The position numbers were made by a program, and so were the translations under genes. From the NCBI GenBank assembly GCA_019358875.1, contig JAHHIF010000080.1, positions 1-32,072 on the forward strand: a stretch of 32,072 nt of DNA, in the 5' to 3' direction. Position 1 is the first letter of the stretch. Every line of letters starts with the position of its first letter. The notes under the pieces are model-generated. The model saw nothing but the letters and a program-made list of their open reading frames with translations. It searched no databases and was not told the DNA's origin. Source of the stretch: Symplocastrum torsivum CPER-KK1. Its GTDB lineage: Bacteria; Cyanobacteriota; Cyanobacteriia; Cyanobacteriales; Coleofasciculaceae. Positions 1 to 8,138 of this stretch are shown piece after piece.

Positions 1-184
1 TCAAACTATTATTTTTTCTAGGTTCGCTGTGTCGAAGGGTTTTCCTTTGGCACTTGACCACTTTAACGAATCCTCGTCCCCCTTGAGTAGTGACAACCGT
101 ACTTTATTGGTCGGATTTCTCGACATTGACTTTTAAAAAAAGAAGCCAGCGCTCTGTTGCATAGCAACGAGTGCCTAGAGTGTG

Positions 185-1861
185 TCACAGAGAAGAATTG
201 GGTTCTTGAGCTTGGTGTTGACGAAAATCCTGAAGAATTGCCTCCGCTTCTGGCGGAATCTCAGTAACTAGGCGAATCGGAAACGCTTTTGTAGAAGCGA
301 ACTGGGCGTACTCCGGGGTGAGAAAGATGGCGTATTGGCTAGCCTCATCTATAAGTTGTGCTGCCATAGCAAGTGCGATCGCTTTCACGTAGTTACGAAC
401 ATCAACGGCTTGTTCACCAACCACTTCACCACCTGTATAAAGTGTATCCAGTTGTCCTGCTTGGTCGGTCGTCGTGCTGGGGTCTTTGACACTGAGATGC
501 GTACCACCAACAATCCCCACTAGCCATTTGGGTGAGGGCATCTTATCAAAACCAATAATCTGTTCGGTTAAAGCTGGGGTCGTTTTATCAGCGGATGCAG
601 CAACAATTAAGGTAGGGACGGCGACTTGAGATAAGCCTGTTTCGCCAAATATCAGGGACGTGGTGGGAGAAAGAGCGATCGCTGCTTTAATCCTTGAATC
701 TCGCAGTTGATAACGGTCTTCGGGAAGCCCCTCAGCAAAACATTGGGCAGTTTCCCCAAGACTAAACGCGAGAATATCCCCAGGACAGCGCTGTTTCAAC
801 TCGGTGAGTTGCAGTTGGGCACCAGCAACAGATAAAGCTGTAGCTGCTCCCAAAGAATACCCAACGACCATCACACGATCGCTTGCCAGTTTACCCTGGA
901 GTGGAGAACTAGCATTTTGATTAAGCGTCTGAAGTTCATCAAGGACAAAGCTAATATCCTTCGGGCGATTTAAAAACTCCTCCGCTTCCAAGAGGGGAGC
1001 CTTTAACCTCAGAGCATTCCGGATGTGAGTCCCATTGCTCCCTGGATGTTCTAGCGCCACGACGACATAGCCATGCGAGGCAAGATGTTCTGCCAAGTAG
1101 CGCATATCAGTACGAACAGAACCCAAACCATGCGAAAAGACAATGAGAGGTTTGGTAGGAGAGGCTTCTGTTGACCAGTAAACATCAAGGGGAATTTCGC
1201 GCCCACGTTCTGCATCATTGAGGTTTAAAGAAAGCACCTGAACTGTCGCACGTCCTGGCTGGCTAGCATCAAACGGGACATCAATCTGGGAACGCCTCGG
1301 AGCAAGTTGAGGTGCGATCGCTGCCATAAATGCCTGAGTTTGCCAAAACGCTCCATTAAAGTTTTCAACAACCTCAAAGGCTTCATCTAAATTAAGTTCA
1401 AGGCGAGGCTTCGGATACGCTTCGATAAAGCTAATTAAAGACAATCCTTCAGGCGCATTGGCTCCCAAAACTAACGCAGTTTTCATCGCTTGCACCCCAA
1501 CCCTATCCGCTCTTGGGGTAGCCCTAGCAAGCGCCGTGGCAAGCTCATCACCAACCTGAGTATTGAGGAAATTCCGAACATCCACAGCGTTGAGGTTGAA
1601 TTTTGCCTGAAGTGCATTGGTGATTTGACGGCGTTCCTTGGCAGACAAAATCCGCGCTAAATCTTCCAGATTTAGTGGAGTTGTTTCAGTACCTACCAGG
1701 GTTTTCAAATCAGCAACATCAATTGATTCACTCTCTTGAGAGCGCCGCAACACAAGGGTTTCAGCCGCTTGTACCGAGGTAGTCACTCCGTTGAGGCTAA
1801 ACAAGGCGCTAAGCGTCAATACCATAACTCCGGCACAGCGAATGATTCTTCCATCAAACAT
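185..1861 (-). CDS. Secreted alpha/beta hydrolase with N-terminal DUF1400 segment
   Basis: 558 residues. A typical signal peptide covers about residues 1-33 (basic start, hydrophobic core, VQA before AET), so the enzyme is probably periplasmic or exported. Residues ~35-160 match the helical DUF1400 segment that cyanobacteria place before an esterase/lipase-like domain. The hydrolase core follows: an oxyanion-type SHGLG near residue 244, the nucleophile elbow GYSLG with Ser336, a likely acid Asp425 in SADKTTP and a likely base His455 in GGTHLS, giving a complete Ser-Asp-His triad. The fold resembles platelet-activating-factor acetylhydrolase-like and dienelactone-hydrolase-like enzymes; the substrate cannot be told. 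It is a single leftward gene. The RHH gene upstream of it is on the same strand, but about 130 bp separate them, so they are probably not one unit. Confidence 0.88.
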   Translation of the reverse strand: MFDGRIIRCAGVMVLTLSALFSLNGVTTSVQAAETLVLRRSQESESIDVADLKTLVGTETTPLNLEDLARILSAKERRQITNALQAKFNLNAVDVRNFLNTQVGDELATALARATPRADRVGVQAMKTALVLGANAPEGLSLISFIEAYPKPRLELNLDEAFEVVENFNGAFWQTQAFMAAIAPQLAPRRSQIDVPFDASQPGRATVQVLSLNLNDAERGREIPLDVYWSTEASPTKPLIVFSHGLGSVRTDMRYLAEHLASHGYVVVALEHPGSNGTHIRNALRLKAPLLEAEEFLNRPKDISFVLDELQTLNQNASSPLQGKLASDRVMVVGYSLGAATALSVAGAQLQLTELKQRCPGDILAFSLGETAQCFAEGLPEDRYQLRDSRIKAAIALSPTTSLIFGETGLSQVAVPTLIVAASADKTTPALTEQIIGFDKMPSPKWLVGIVGGTHLSVKDPSTTTDQAGQLDTLYTGGEVVGEQAVDVRNYVKAIALAMAAQLIDEASQYAIFLTPEYAQFASTKAFPIRLVTEIPPEAEAILQDFRQHQAQEPNSSL

Positions 1862-1990
1862 TTATGTTTATCTCGTGTTTATCTGTCGTCTTTTATCTCC
1901 TATCCAGCTTTCGGGTTGCTTCTTCAGTCAGTAGAATTACCCTTAAAGAGATATTTTTTGAGAACACCAGTCTAGCTTCTCTTCCTGGCA

Positions 1991-2383
1991 CTACTCCCCT
2001 ACATTTTTTAGGGCTTCATCCAGCAGAACCCGCACAATTTCAGCCTTTCTCTTTCCTGTCCTCGCTGCCAAAATAGACAGCTTCCGATGCATCGACGTGG
2101 ATAAATCAACCGTGAAGCGTACTGTCGCTTCTCTAGGTTGCGCTTGAAACCGATTCATCAACGGCGACGGATTGACGTTTTTTTTCGTTGCACCTGATGT
2201 CACACTTGTTGAACTTTGTGCGGTAATGCTTTTGCTATCAGTTTCTGAGTCTTGTTCCGGAGACGACTCAGGTGGCGTGGCTTCCGGTGGTGGCTCTTGG
2301 ACTATCTGTGGCGACTTCTCACCGTAGATAAACTGCTCTGCTAAAGCATCATTCAGAGGTTTCCGACTTCTTTTAGGACTCAT
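1991..2383 (-). CDS. Ribbon-helix-helix DNA-binding partner of ParA (ParB-like)
   Basis: 130 residues in two parts. Residues 1-~80 are polar, rich in Pro/Ser/Glu and probably disordered. Residues ~85-130 form a ribbon-helix-helix unit: a strand around TVRFTVDLS, helix A from MHRKLSILAARTG, and helix B around KAEIVRVLLDEAL. Its ATG overlaps the parA stop by ATGA (2380-2383), so the two are translationally coupled. This is the common layout of small partition cassettes, in which an RHH protein binds the centromere and also represses the operon, with the flexible arm touching ParA. I infer that role; the target is probably the TTACTG repeats just upstream of parA. A CopG-like repressor without a partition role is the alternative. 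Confidence 0.75.
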   Translation of the reverse strand: MSPKRSRKPLNDALAEQFIYGEKSPQIVQEPPPEATPPESSPEQDSETDSKSITAQSSTSVTSGATKKNVNPSPLMNRFQAQPREATVRFTVDLSTSMHRKLSILAARTGKRKAEIVRVLLDEALKNVGE

Positions 2384-3021
2384 AACAATGCCAAAATTTC
2401 TTTGAACAATCGCTCATATTCTTGCCCTGACTCTTTAGCTGGACGACTGGGTAAATCCCAAACGGTTGCGGACTGACCACTGGTGTCTGCGATCGCTTGT
2501 TTTTGATGAATTACGGTTTTGAGCATGGTGACTTCAGGGGTTTGGCTCAAAAGTGCGATCGCTTCATCTTTGAGCTTGGTGCCTTTCACCGCTCGTGAGA
2601 GAAACACTGCCGCCGCCGGAGGACCCCCTCGTACTGACTGCGCCTGCTTGATTAATCTCACCGCTTCAGATGCCGAACGCAAGTCAACACCAGTTGGCTG
2701 TACGGGAATAATCGCCAAATCAGCACGAAACAAAATTGCCCTAGTCGCTTCTGCAAGAGAAGCAGGTCCATCAACAACCAACTGGCTACACTGCTTCGCT
2801 AACTCTGGGATTTGCTCTAGCAAATCATCAGGTGTCTGCACCACTTTGTGGGGGATTGGCGACTCCATGCCCTCTAACCACCCTGAGCTAGACTGCTGAG
2901 CATCAGCATCAACCAGAAGCACCTTCGTTTTCTTCTTTGTTGCTAGCCAGTAGCTGAAATGTACGGCTGTCGTAGTTTTGCCACAGCCACCCTTTTGATT
3001 AATTAGGGCAATGATGGTCAT
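2380..3021 (-). CDS. parA: ParA-family partition ATPase
   Basis: 213 residues, the short ParA type without an N-terminal helix-turn-helix. The deviant Walker A motif KGGCGKTTT sits at residues 10-18 with its signature lysine at 10 and the P-loop lysine at 15. The A' motif LLVDADAQQ follows at 35-43 and Walker B is at VVDGPAS near residue 84. Proteins of this type form ATP-dependent dimers on the nucleoid and move plasmids through a centromere-binding partner. The RHH gene follows with a 4-bp overlap. Immediately upstream, from 11 to 74 bp before the ATG, is a dense TTACTG repeat cluster, which is where a partition operon usually carries its autoregulatory operator and often the centromere. 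Chromosomal orphan ParA proteins look similar, so plasmid origin rests on the context. Confidence 0.93.
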   Translation of the reverse strand: MTIIALINQKGGCGKTTTAVHFSYWLATKKKTKVLLVDADAQQSSSGWLEGMESPIPHKVVQTPDDLLEQIPELAKQCSQLVVDGPASLAEATRAILFRADLAIIPVQPTGVDLRSASEAVRLIKQAQSVRGGPPAAAVFLSRAVKGTKLKDEAIALLSQTPEVTMLKTVIHQKQAIADTSGQSATVWDLPSRPAKESGQEYERLFKEILALL

Positions 3022-3031
3022 ATAAGCGTAC

Positions 3032-3095
3032 TTACTGCTTTACTTACTTACTGACTTACTTACTGCATTATGGCAGTACTTCAGTAATGCAGTAA
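3032..3095. repeat. TTACTG iteron cluster A, upstream of parA
   Basis: TTAC tetramers in one 4-bp register start at 3032, 3040, 3044, 3048, 3056 and 3060; those at 3032, 3048 and 3060 extend to TTACTG. On the other strand 3080-3095 reads TTACTGCATTACTGAA. TTACTGCATTA (3060-3070) and TAATGCAGTAA (3085-3095) form a perfect 11-bp inverted repeat. The cluster lies in the parA promoter region, so operator and/or centromere is the natural reading. Confidence 0.7.
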
Positions 3096-3195
3096 ATAAG
3101 CATTTAAAGCATCTTCGTAAACTGGACATCCAGGAACACCAATACAACGAGACATCGTTGAGCTTTAGCTTCACCTTTCTTGCTTAAGTACTTAA

Positions 3196-3219
3196 CTACT
3201 GCATTACTGAGTTACTGTT
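3196..3219. repeat. TTACTG iteron cluster B
   Basis: Three 8-bp units in exact register: CTACTGCA, TTACTGAG, TTACTGTT. They are flanked by CTTAAGTACTTAA (3183-3195) and, just to the right from 3220, TTAAGTATTTAAG, which are inverted copies with one mismatch, so the iterons sit inside a larger palindrome. The core is the same as in cluster A. Confidence 0.65.
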
Positions 3220-3626
3220 TTAAGTATTTAAGCCCCTTTATAAACCTGTTTTTGCCTGAATTTCTGTAGGAGCGCTGCATCTTGTGCCTTTTAAGATTTC
3301 GGTTTTGACGATAGGTTTGATAGCCACACCAGAAGCCACACCACCCAGTCCTCCTGTGGTGCAACAAAAAAAATACCCTCTCACCTGTCAGTGGAAAGGG
3401 CATCGTGAATGGTGTGAGGAGCAAGCACAAAACTTATGTTTGCTACTTAAATAAAGTGTACTGGACGGATGTGACGACTTTATGACAACTAGATAGCAAT
3501 AATGCGATCGCGCTTTTTCTTCCCCACCACTGCCTTACTCGTTCCGTCCCTTGGACATGATCTAGGAAAGATACAAGAAAACTTCCTCTCCTTCAGCATC
3601 CGGCTTAAATGGGGAGCCTGACTCAA

Positions 3627-3658
3627 TTACTTAATTACACCTTTACTGCATTACTGAA
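3627..3658. repeat. TTACTG iteron cluster C
   Basis: Four consecutive 8-mers in perfect register: TTACTTAA, TTACACCT, TTACTGCA, TTACTGAA. The last two form the same 16-mer that occurs on the opposite strand in cluster A (3080-3095). The cluster is intergenic, about 240 bp before the small membrane protein gene. Confidence 0.65.
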
Positions 3659-3899
3659 TAAATTAAAGCTAGGTTGAATTTAATCCTTATGCATCTCACA
3701 ATATCGAGAGGAAGGCAAGCCCTAATTGGCTAGTTTTTAGAAGTGTCCCTTATTTAACTTCCTGCCGTCACGAAATAATAAGCAAGGAGGCAAAAGCTGC
3801 TGTGGCTTTTCGCGAAGTGTCAGTCCAAGCCCCATATAGCGCTGGACTCCGGTGAAACTAGATTCAATCAGATCGCAACGTCTACCGGAGAAATTAACC

Positions 3900-4061
3900 A
3901 TGACGACTATACCCGCTCTTATCTTTTTAGCCGCGTATTTCCTCTTGATTGCTGAGGCATTGTTTCCTAAACGAGAGACAAATAAAACATCTCAACAAGA
4001 GTTAGGAGAAGCGATCGCAAAATATCTCTCCGAGAACAACTCAGAGAAGAAAGTCAAATAA
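3900..4061 (+). CDS. Small single-helix membrane protein, unknown function
   Basis: 53 residues from the ATG at 3900. This start is chosen over one 48 bp upstream because GGAG at 3887-3890 lies nine bases before it and the protein then opens with its membrane helix (about residues 4-22, IPALIFLAAYFLLIAEALF). The rest is a polar, charged tail ending in KKVK, probably cytoplasmic. No family was recognised. The size and layout recall small accessory subunits of membrane complexes, but nothing in the sequence proves that. A possible structured leader lies upstream. Confidence 0.5.
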   Translation: MTTIPALIFLAAYFLLIAEALFPKRETNKTSQQELGEAIAKYLSENNSEKKVK

Positions 4062-4331
4062 CAACCTGTTGAACGTGCTTGGCTTTTGAGTAGTGAAAGT
4101 CACATAATGAGAGCGTAAGGGGCACCAGATAGCTTCTCTCCAGCCTCCTCCGCTACTAAGCATTGCAACTCTACCACAAGAAACTTTTTAGTTTGTCTCA
4201 TCCCTAGTAAATAAATCTCTTGGATTATTCCTTACGGGAACAACACTTTATTTCGTGAGGGAGATAGAAGAGGAAGATCAGAACTGATACCTTGTAATTG
4301 TCGATGAGAGACGTTTTTACAAAACAGTTTT

Positions 4332-4601
4332 ATGAACATTCTTGCTTGGGTAGTTTTAGGTCTTATTGCTGGTGCGATCGCAAAAGCTCTTTATCCTGGT
4401 CGCCAAGGTGGTGGAATTTTTTCAACAATCTTATTAGGAATTGTCGGGGCATTTCTCGGTGGAACTTTAGCAACAATTCTCACTACGGGGAGTTTCTCAC
4501 TGGCAGCGACAAGTCTTAGTATTCCAGGAGTTATTCTGGCTGTTTTAGGCGCACTTCTCACCGTTTTCATCTGGAATATGTTTAACCGCCGCACTGTTTA
4601 A
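4332..4601 (+). CDS. GlsB/YeaQ/YmgE-family stress-response membrane protein
   Basis: 89 residues with three predicted membrane helices and the glycine-rich signature of the family (older label: transglycosylase-associated protein). The start MNILAWVVLGLIAGAIAKALYPG is typical, a GGGIFSTILLGIVGAFLGG segment follows, and a third helix ends in FNRRTV. Members are small inner-membrane proteins often induced by general or envelope stress; their biochemical role is not settled. The gene stands alone, with no clear ribosome binding site and no neighbour close enough for an operon. Confidence 0.85.
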   Translation: MNILAWVVLGLIAGAIAKALYPGRQGGGIFSTILLGIVGAFLGGTLATILTTGSFSLAATSLSIPGVILAVLGALLTVFIWNMFNRRTV

Positions 4602-5008
4602 CTAATATCTGAATAAGAACTTACTAATTTCCGCTCAATAAGTTGTTGTTGAACACCCTCATAAACAAGCCGTTAGCTATGACTACTGAGGGTCTTCTGA
4701 CAACAAAAAATATAAGTCTCATACCGCTTTGGCTCAAACTACGACCCAAGGCGGTATGACTCTTGTGAAGTACTTCGGCATACTTCGTTGAAGCTGTATC
4801 GCTTCTAAAAGCAAAACCTTCGTTTCTTGTCCCAACCGCCAGTGCCTTCAAAGAGCGGTTCTAAGAAAGGTCTCACCTAGCCTCCACAGGCAGCAACCCG
4901 CCTTCCGCAGGTTGAAGAGATTCTTTACTTTGCCGCTTGGTTTTCGCGGTCTGTGGTTGGAGTGCCAACCGAATAAATAATACGCTTAATAGGTGTAAGT
5001 TTTATCTT
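4602..5008. other. Non-coding stretch with two hairpins
   Basis: No gene seen. 4720-4758 folds as CATACCGC..GG against CC..GCGGTATG, 13 pairs with one mismatch around a 13-base loop. 4955-4970 is a small perfect hairpin, GGTTGG-agtg-CCAACC. Neither has a following T run, so they are not clear terminators; they may be remnants of interspersed repeats. Confidence 0.45.
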
Positions 5009-5311
5009 TTACTTGTCTTGAAATTGAGCCACCAACCAAGCAACTACCTGAGATTGGTCGGTTCTATAGCTACAGTTAGTTAGCCCATTTAAGGGAATTC
5101 CTTTAAGCCCACAGAACAAGTTAACCGCTAAGATGACAACGGTGTTATCGCGGGAATGGCTGGAACCGATACTCACTTCAATTCGTAACTGTCCGTTGTC
5201 GTAGTAGCACTTGGCTTTTTCGTAGGCTGGATCGGAAGCAATCTCTTTAAATTGCTCCCAAGTTGCTGTAACCCATTCATCAGTTTGTATTTGGGTTTTT
5301 AGGGCATTCAT
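5009..5311 (-). pseudogene. Truncated Uma2-family (DUF820) endonuclease gene
   Basis: About 100 residues from the second in-frame ATG. From ATWEQFKEIASDPAYE through KCYYDNGQLRIE, the SHSRDNT segment and LKGIPLNGLTNCSYR it follows the N-terminal half of the cyanobacterial Uma2 family, whose members are about 180-200 residues with a PD-(D/E)XK-like fold. After CSYR the sequence turns into an unrelated short tail (SQVVAWLVAQFQDK). The second half, with the catalytic acidic and lysine residues, is missing, and I did not find it downstream. Uma2 genes are numerous in cyanobacteria and decay often; this copy is probably inactive. Confidence 0.65.
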
Positions 5312-5406
5312 CAACGCGATCGCACGGTGCAAGATGTCTCAAGCATGACACATCTACACAATCCTCAAGGCGATCACACCTATTCCTCTTTTACCTATGC
5401 ATCTCG

Positions 5407-5523
5407 GTTTGACCCCTCCCCCAGCCCCTCCCCTAAGAGGAGAGGGGAGCAAAACCTAGAGAGAGTCGAAAATCCGGCTCCCCCTTCCCTGCAAGGGAAG
5501 GGGGCTGGGGGGTTAGGTCAAAC
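5407..5523. repeat. 117-bp palindromic MITE-like element
   Basis: The ends are imperfect inverted repeats: GTTTGACCCCTCCCCCAGCC at the left and GGCTGGGGGGTTAGGTCAAAC at the right. Inside are two further hairpins, CCCCTCCCC with GGAGAGGGG and CCCCCTTCCC with GGGAAGGGGG. There is no coding capacity of its own. This is a known style of cyanobacterial interspersed repeat. It ends directly against iteron cluster D. Confidence 0.65.
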
Positions 5524-5547
5524 TTACTGATTTACTGCGTTACTGCA
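5524..5547. repeat. TTACTG iteron cluster D
   Basis: Three 8-mers in exact register: TTACTGAT, TTACTGCG, TTACTGCA. The cluster is directly adjacent to the right end of the 117-bp palindromic element and about 200 bp upstream of the SHOCT gene pair. Confidence 0.65.
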
Positions 5548-5749
5548 TTGTAGAAAAGTTGACGAAACTTGCATTCAATCAGGTTCTGGCGAAAGTCCAA
5601 GAAAGGAAGTCTGCAAGCTATCTACTTAGGAAACCGTGAAAATACTGAATTAACTTAATAAGACTCAAAAAAAATTCAGTAAATTCATTATTACTTAGGC
5701 TTTCCTAAGCCGTTATATTCAGAACTACAGCAGCCAGGGAGTACAGGCA

Positions 5750-6286
5750 ATGAATAAGGAAATATTGGCAAACAGCCCCGAAAGCAATACTACTGTAAGT
5801 CCTTGGAATCCTCTTATTCCCACCAAGAGAGATATAGTACGAACTGAAGAACTGGCTTCAAAAAATGCTGCTACAGCCGGAATCTTGAGCTTTATTTTTC
5901 CAATAGCTGGACTCATTTACTTAAATAGAGGAATCAACTCACTTAAGATTCTGGGCTATTTTTTTGCTGTCAGCTTCATGTTTAACTTAGTGACGGAAGC
6001 AGAAGCAAGTTCAAAAAGCTTTAACAATTTGCTGGGTCTGATAGGAACTGGAGCTATAACAGCCGAACAAGTAATGGCAGTTAACAAAGCTCGTCAGCGG
6101 CTACAAGAAAAAAACTCAGCCGCTTCAGCTTCTAGTTTCAATAAAACCGAAAAAGATTTCACTGGAGTTGGAACAAACCAAGAAGCTATAAACAGGCTGA
6201 AGCAACTTAAGGAAAAATATGAAGCCAGTGAAATTTCTGAGGAAGAATTCAAGCAACAAAAGCAAATAATTCTGAAATCTCTTTAA
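5750..6286 (+). CDS. Membrane protein with C-terminal SHOCT motif
   Basis: 178 residues. The N-terminal ~40 are polar. Residues ~42-85 carry a pair of hydrophobic segments (GILSFIFPIAGLIYLNRG, then LGYFFAVSFMFNL) spaced like a TM2-type hairpin. A polar linker follows, and the last ~33 residues form a SHOCT motif (LKQLKEKYEASEISEEEFKQ), a short two-helix module found at the C termini of many otherwise unrelated bacterial proteins. The function is unknown. The next gene begins 45 bp downstream on the same strand and also ends in SHOCT-like repeats, so the two probably form an operon and may bind each other. Confidence 0.7.
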   Translation: MNKEILANSPESNTTVSPWNPLIPTKRDIVRTEELASKNAATAGILSFIFPIAGLIYLNRGINSLKILGYFFAVSFMFNLVTEAEASSKSFNNLLGLIGTGAITAEQVMAVNKARQRLQEKNSAASASSFNKTEKDFTGVGTNQEAINRLKQLKEKYEASEISEEEFKQQKQIILKSL

Positions 6287-6331
6287 TTCTCAGTCATTTA
6301 GAGGTTGTTAATCTAAAAGGAGCTACTAACC

Positions 6332-6874
6332 ATGAATAAGTTTCTCGGTAATCTGGGTCGGGCAATTAATGAAGGATTTTCGGAAGTATCAACTCAAACC
6401 TCAGCCGAAGCCCAAAGAAATGAAGAACTTTCTAATTTAGAGGTCAAAATTAAGGAAATTGATCTTAAAATTGAGAAAAGATATACCCTGCTAGGGCAAA
6501 CAGTTGCTGATTCTCTAAGAAAAACTGAGCCTGTTAATCAAGAGTTTCTTGTACCTTTATTTATTCCTATCAAGGAACTAGATTGGGAGCGAAAGCAACT
6601 TTTAGAAGTCATCAAAGAAATCAAAGCTAAGCAAGCCGATCAACTGAAAGCACAAGAATTAATTATAGCAAAGAAGCAAGTTCAGGATGAATTGCACAAA
6701 CTCCAAGAACTCAAAGAGATGGGAGTGATTGACGTAGAAGAATTTGAAGTTACAGAAGCTAAGTTAAACAAGCGAGTCAATAACTTTGAAAAGCTTTACA
6801 ACTTAAAAATTGCCTTTGAGCGAAATTTGATTAACCGAGATGAATATCTAAGCCGAAAAGCAATGCTTGAGTAA
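6332..6874 (+). CDS. Coiled-coil protein with SHOCT-like tail
   Basis: 180 residues, no membrane segment. The start is well supported by AAGGAG eleven bases upstream of the ATG. Residues ~30-65 and ~95-135 are charged, heptad-like helices (predicted coiled coil). The C-terminal third holds two SHOCT-like helix pairs, LQELKEMGVIDVEEFEV and then LKIAFERNLINRDEYLSRK, both with the pattern of a linker ending in a D/E-E-Y/F turn. It is probably co-transcribed with the SHOCT membrane protein before it and closed by the terminator at 6943. A membrane-anchored/soluble pair joined through their SHOCT parts is an inference only. Confidence 0.68.
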   Translation: MNKFLGNLGRAINEGFSEVSTQTSAEAQRNEELSNLEVKIKEIDLKIEKRYTLLGQTVADSLRKTEPVNQEFLVPLFIPIKELDWERKQLLEVIKEIKAKQADQLKAQELIIAKKQVQDELHKLQELKEMGVIDVEEFEVTEAKLNKRVNNFEKLYNLKIAFERNLINRDEYLSRKAMLE

Positions 6875-6942
6875 TAAAAAAGTGTCTGAAAAGTCATCAA
6901 GGTGATGTTAGGTTTCTGACTGTTGAATGTTTACAGCATGAG

Positions 6943-6967
6943 CCGCCTTTAGTAGGCGGTTTTTTTT
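6943..6967 (+). terminator. Intrinsic terminator after the SHOCT gene pair
   Basis: Perfect 6-bp GC-rich stem CCGCCT/AGGCGG with a 5-base loop, followed by eight T. It lies 69 bp after the stop of the coiled-coil gene. Confidence 0.85.
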
Positions 6968-7025
6968 ATTGGTTGCATTGTGTTTAAAAGGCGCAATTAT
7001 GTAAGCCCTCACCCCTCATCGTTGC

Positions 7026-7181
7026 CTACTTCTTCTCAGGCTCTGGATCAGGCAGCGACCTGATAAACTCTCGCAGGATTTCTGTCTTACCTCTGTGAGT
7101 CTTTTTACAAAATGCTTCTAGCCGCTCATACTCCGACACAGGCAGCTTGAATGTAACTCTCTTTATCTCGTCGCTTGTCAT
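7026..7181 (-). CDS. 51-residue ribbon-helix-helix protein
   Basis: A leftward frame running from ATG at 7181 to TAG at 7026. The product has the full RHH pattern: strand KRVTFKLPV, helix A from SEYERLEAFCKKTHRG, helix B KTEILREFIRSL, then a short tail PDPEPEKK. The strand pattern (alternating Arg/Thr/Lys facing DNA) and the G-K-T-E-I-L-R turn are typical of CopG/Arc-like repressors. It could be a plasmid copy-number regulator or an orphan antitoxin; no toxin gene is beside it. It is one of three RHH genes within 6.8 kb. An upstream in-frame stop excludes a longer form. Confidence 0.6.
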   Translation of the reverse strand: MTSDEIKRVTFKLPVSEYERLEAFCKKTHRGKTEILREFIRSLPDPEPEKK

Positions 7182-7494
7182 ATTAGTGCATATAGGATAC
7201 AGTTTATTTGTTAGTCATATACATCCCAAGTACAGCCAATAAAACAAATAAGAGAGACGTAAAATTGTCCGCACCTGAGAGAGCCATTCAGCTTTACCCA
7301 GGACAGAACCTTTGTCCATATCAAAAAACGCCAAGCAAAGGCATACCAGTAATTCTGGCAATAATGCCCTAACTCTGACCTCAGATTAACAACTGTCCAG
7401 CCGCAAGCAATGCGTCTGGCACAGCTCATCTTAAGCATACGCCCGTGGACGCTTCTTACCCAAGCCCCACCAGCACTGCTCTACCCTCTATAAA
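7182..7494. other. Stretch without a recognisable gene
   Basis: A leftward frame of 75 codons (7211-7438) is open here. Its product would be rich in Trp and Cys, matches no family I know and has no clear ribosome binding site. It may be a decayed gene or chance. No repeats were seen. Confidence 0.3.
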
Positions 7495-7812
7495 ATGACA
7501 AATATTTATACTGACTCACCCCCCCAGGAACCCAACCTATGTCAACATAGCCAACAACGGCTCCCATCAACATTTCTACAACCAAAATACTGGTTTAACC
7601 AACTAGTAGAACACAGCTACACAGACGATGAGACAGGAAAAACCTACCATAGCATTGGTGTTGTTGTAGGACTTACCCTAAACCTTCCAGGTTGGAACCT
7701 TCCAGGCTGGGTTTACTTCATCAAATTCCTCTGGAGTGACAGCACCACTCCTCAACTTCCATTCATCGACGAAGTTGGCGAGTCAGACTTGCAGCCAGTC
7801 CTCTTTAATTGA
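7495..7812 (+). CDS. Hypothetical protein, 105 residues
   Basis: Not recognised. The N-terminal 30 residues are Pro/Gln-rich and variable-looking. From PKYWFNQLVEHSYTDDETGK the sequence has the look of a small folded domain, with a repeated LPGWNLPGW turn, an aromatic VYFIKFLW strand and a final IDEVGESDLQPV. The ATG follows the leftward RHH gene region divergently, and a second short rightward hypothetical gene follows 85 bp later. Compact hypothetical genes of this size are usual cargo of cyanobacterial plasmids. Confidence 0.5.
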   Translation: MTNIYTDSPPQEPNLCQHSQQRLPSTFLQPKYWFNQLVEHSYTDDETGKTYHSIGVVVGLTLNLPGWNLPGWVYFIKFLWSDSTTPQLPFIDEVGESDLQPVLFN

Positions 7813-7897
7813 CGAGTCGCCTGTAGAAGCGTCTTGAAGTAAACATCCCACATCCTTCGAGAAACTCCTGTACCCTCAAAGCACACTAATTGCCACC

Positions 7898-8098
7898 ATG
7901 CTCAAAAGCAAAATTCACGTACTCACCAACATCCAAGGGCTATTTTTACTAGTGTACGAAGACGCTCAAGGACACAAATTTGAAGCACTTTCTCCAAACG
8001 GCGAAGTCTACCGTCACGGCGAAATCTATTACAACGCCGCAAGTGCAAAAGCAAAAGGCAGGCTGTGGATTCAGCAATTGATGACCGAGGACTTTTGA
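7898..8098 (+). CDS. Hypothetical protein, 66 residues
   Basis: Not recognised. The product begins MLKSKIHVLTNIQGLFLLVYED and continues with alternating strand-like segments (HKFEALSPNGEVYRHGEIYY) and a final helix (NAASAKAKGRLWIQQLM), which reads as a small beta-sheet plus helix fold. There is no signal peptide or membrane helix. The gene sits between another hypothetical gene and a palindromic repeat. Confidence 0.5.
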   Translation: MLKSKIHVLTNIQGLFLLVYEDAQGHKFEALSPNGEVYRHGEIYYNAASAKAKGRLWIQQLMTEDF

Positions 8099-8138
8099 AA
8101 CCCCTGCCTTCGCTCCAGCCCGCTAGAGCCTAAAGTCA

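Larger units (their letters stand above)
3022..3899. other. Non-coding stretch upstream of parA
   Basis: No convincing gene. It holds three TTACTG clusters (3032-3095, 3196-3219, 3627-3658), a HIP1 palindrome near 3503, and a potentially structured segment at about 3780-3890 before the small membrane protein gene: an AAAAGC/GCTTTT hairpin near 3793-3811 and an AGTCCA/TGGACT pairing near 3821-3847. I could not match that segment to a known riboswitch class. A 72-codon leftward reading frame at 3212-3430 has no recognisable features and looks accidental. Confidence 0.5.

Noticed and set aside
139..170. Possible terminator downstream of the DUF1400 gene (GTTGC-ata-GCAAC with an A run to its left)
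   Set aside because: The stem is short, has a bulge when extended, and the T run on the minus strand starts about 12 bases after it; too weak to list.
3212..3430. 72-codon leftward frame upstream of parA
   Set aside because: Its 3' end runs through iteron cluster B; no domain, no ribosome binding site.
4624..4851. 75-codon leftward frame
   Set aside because: It covers a hairpin and has no family features; probably chance.
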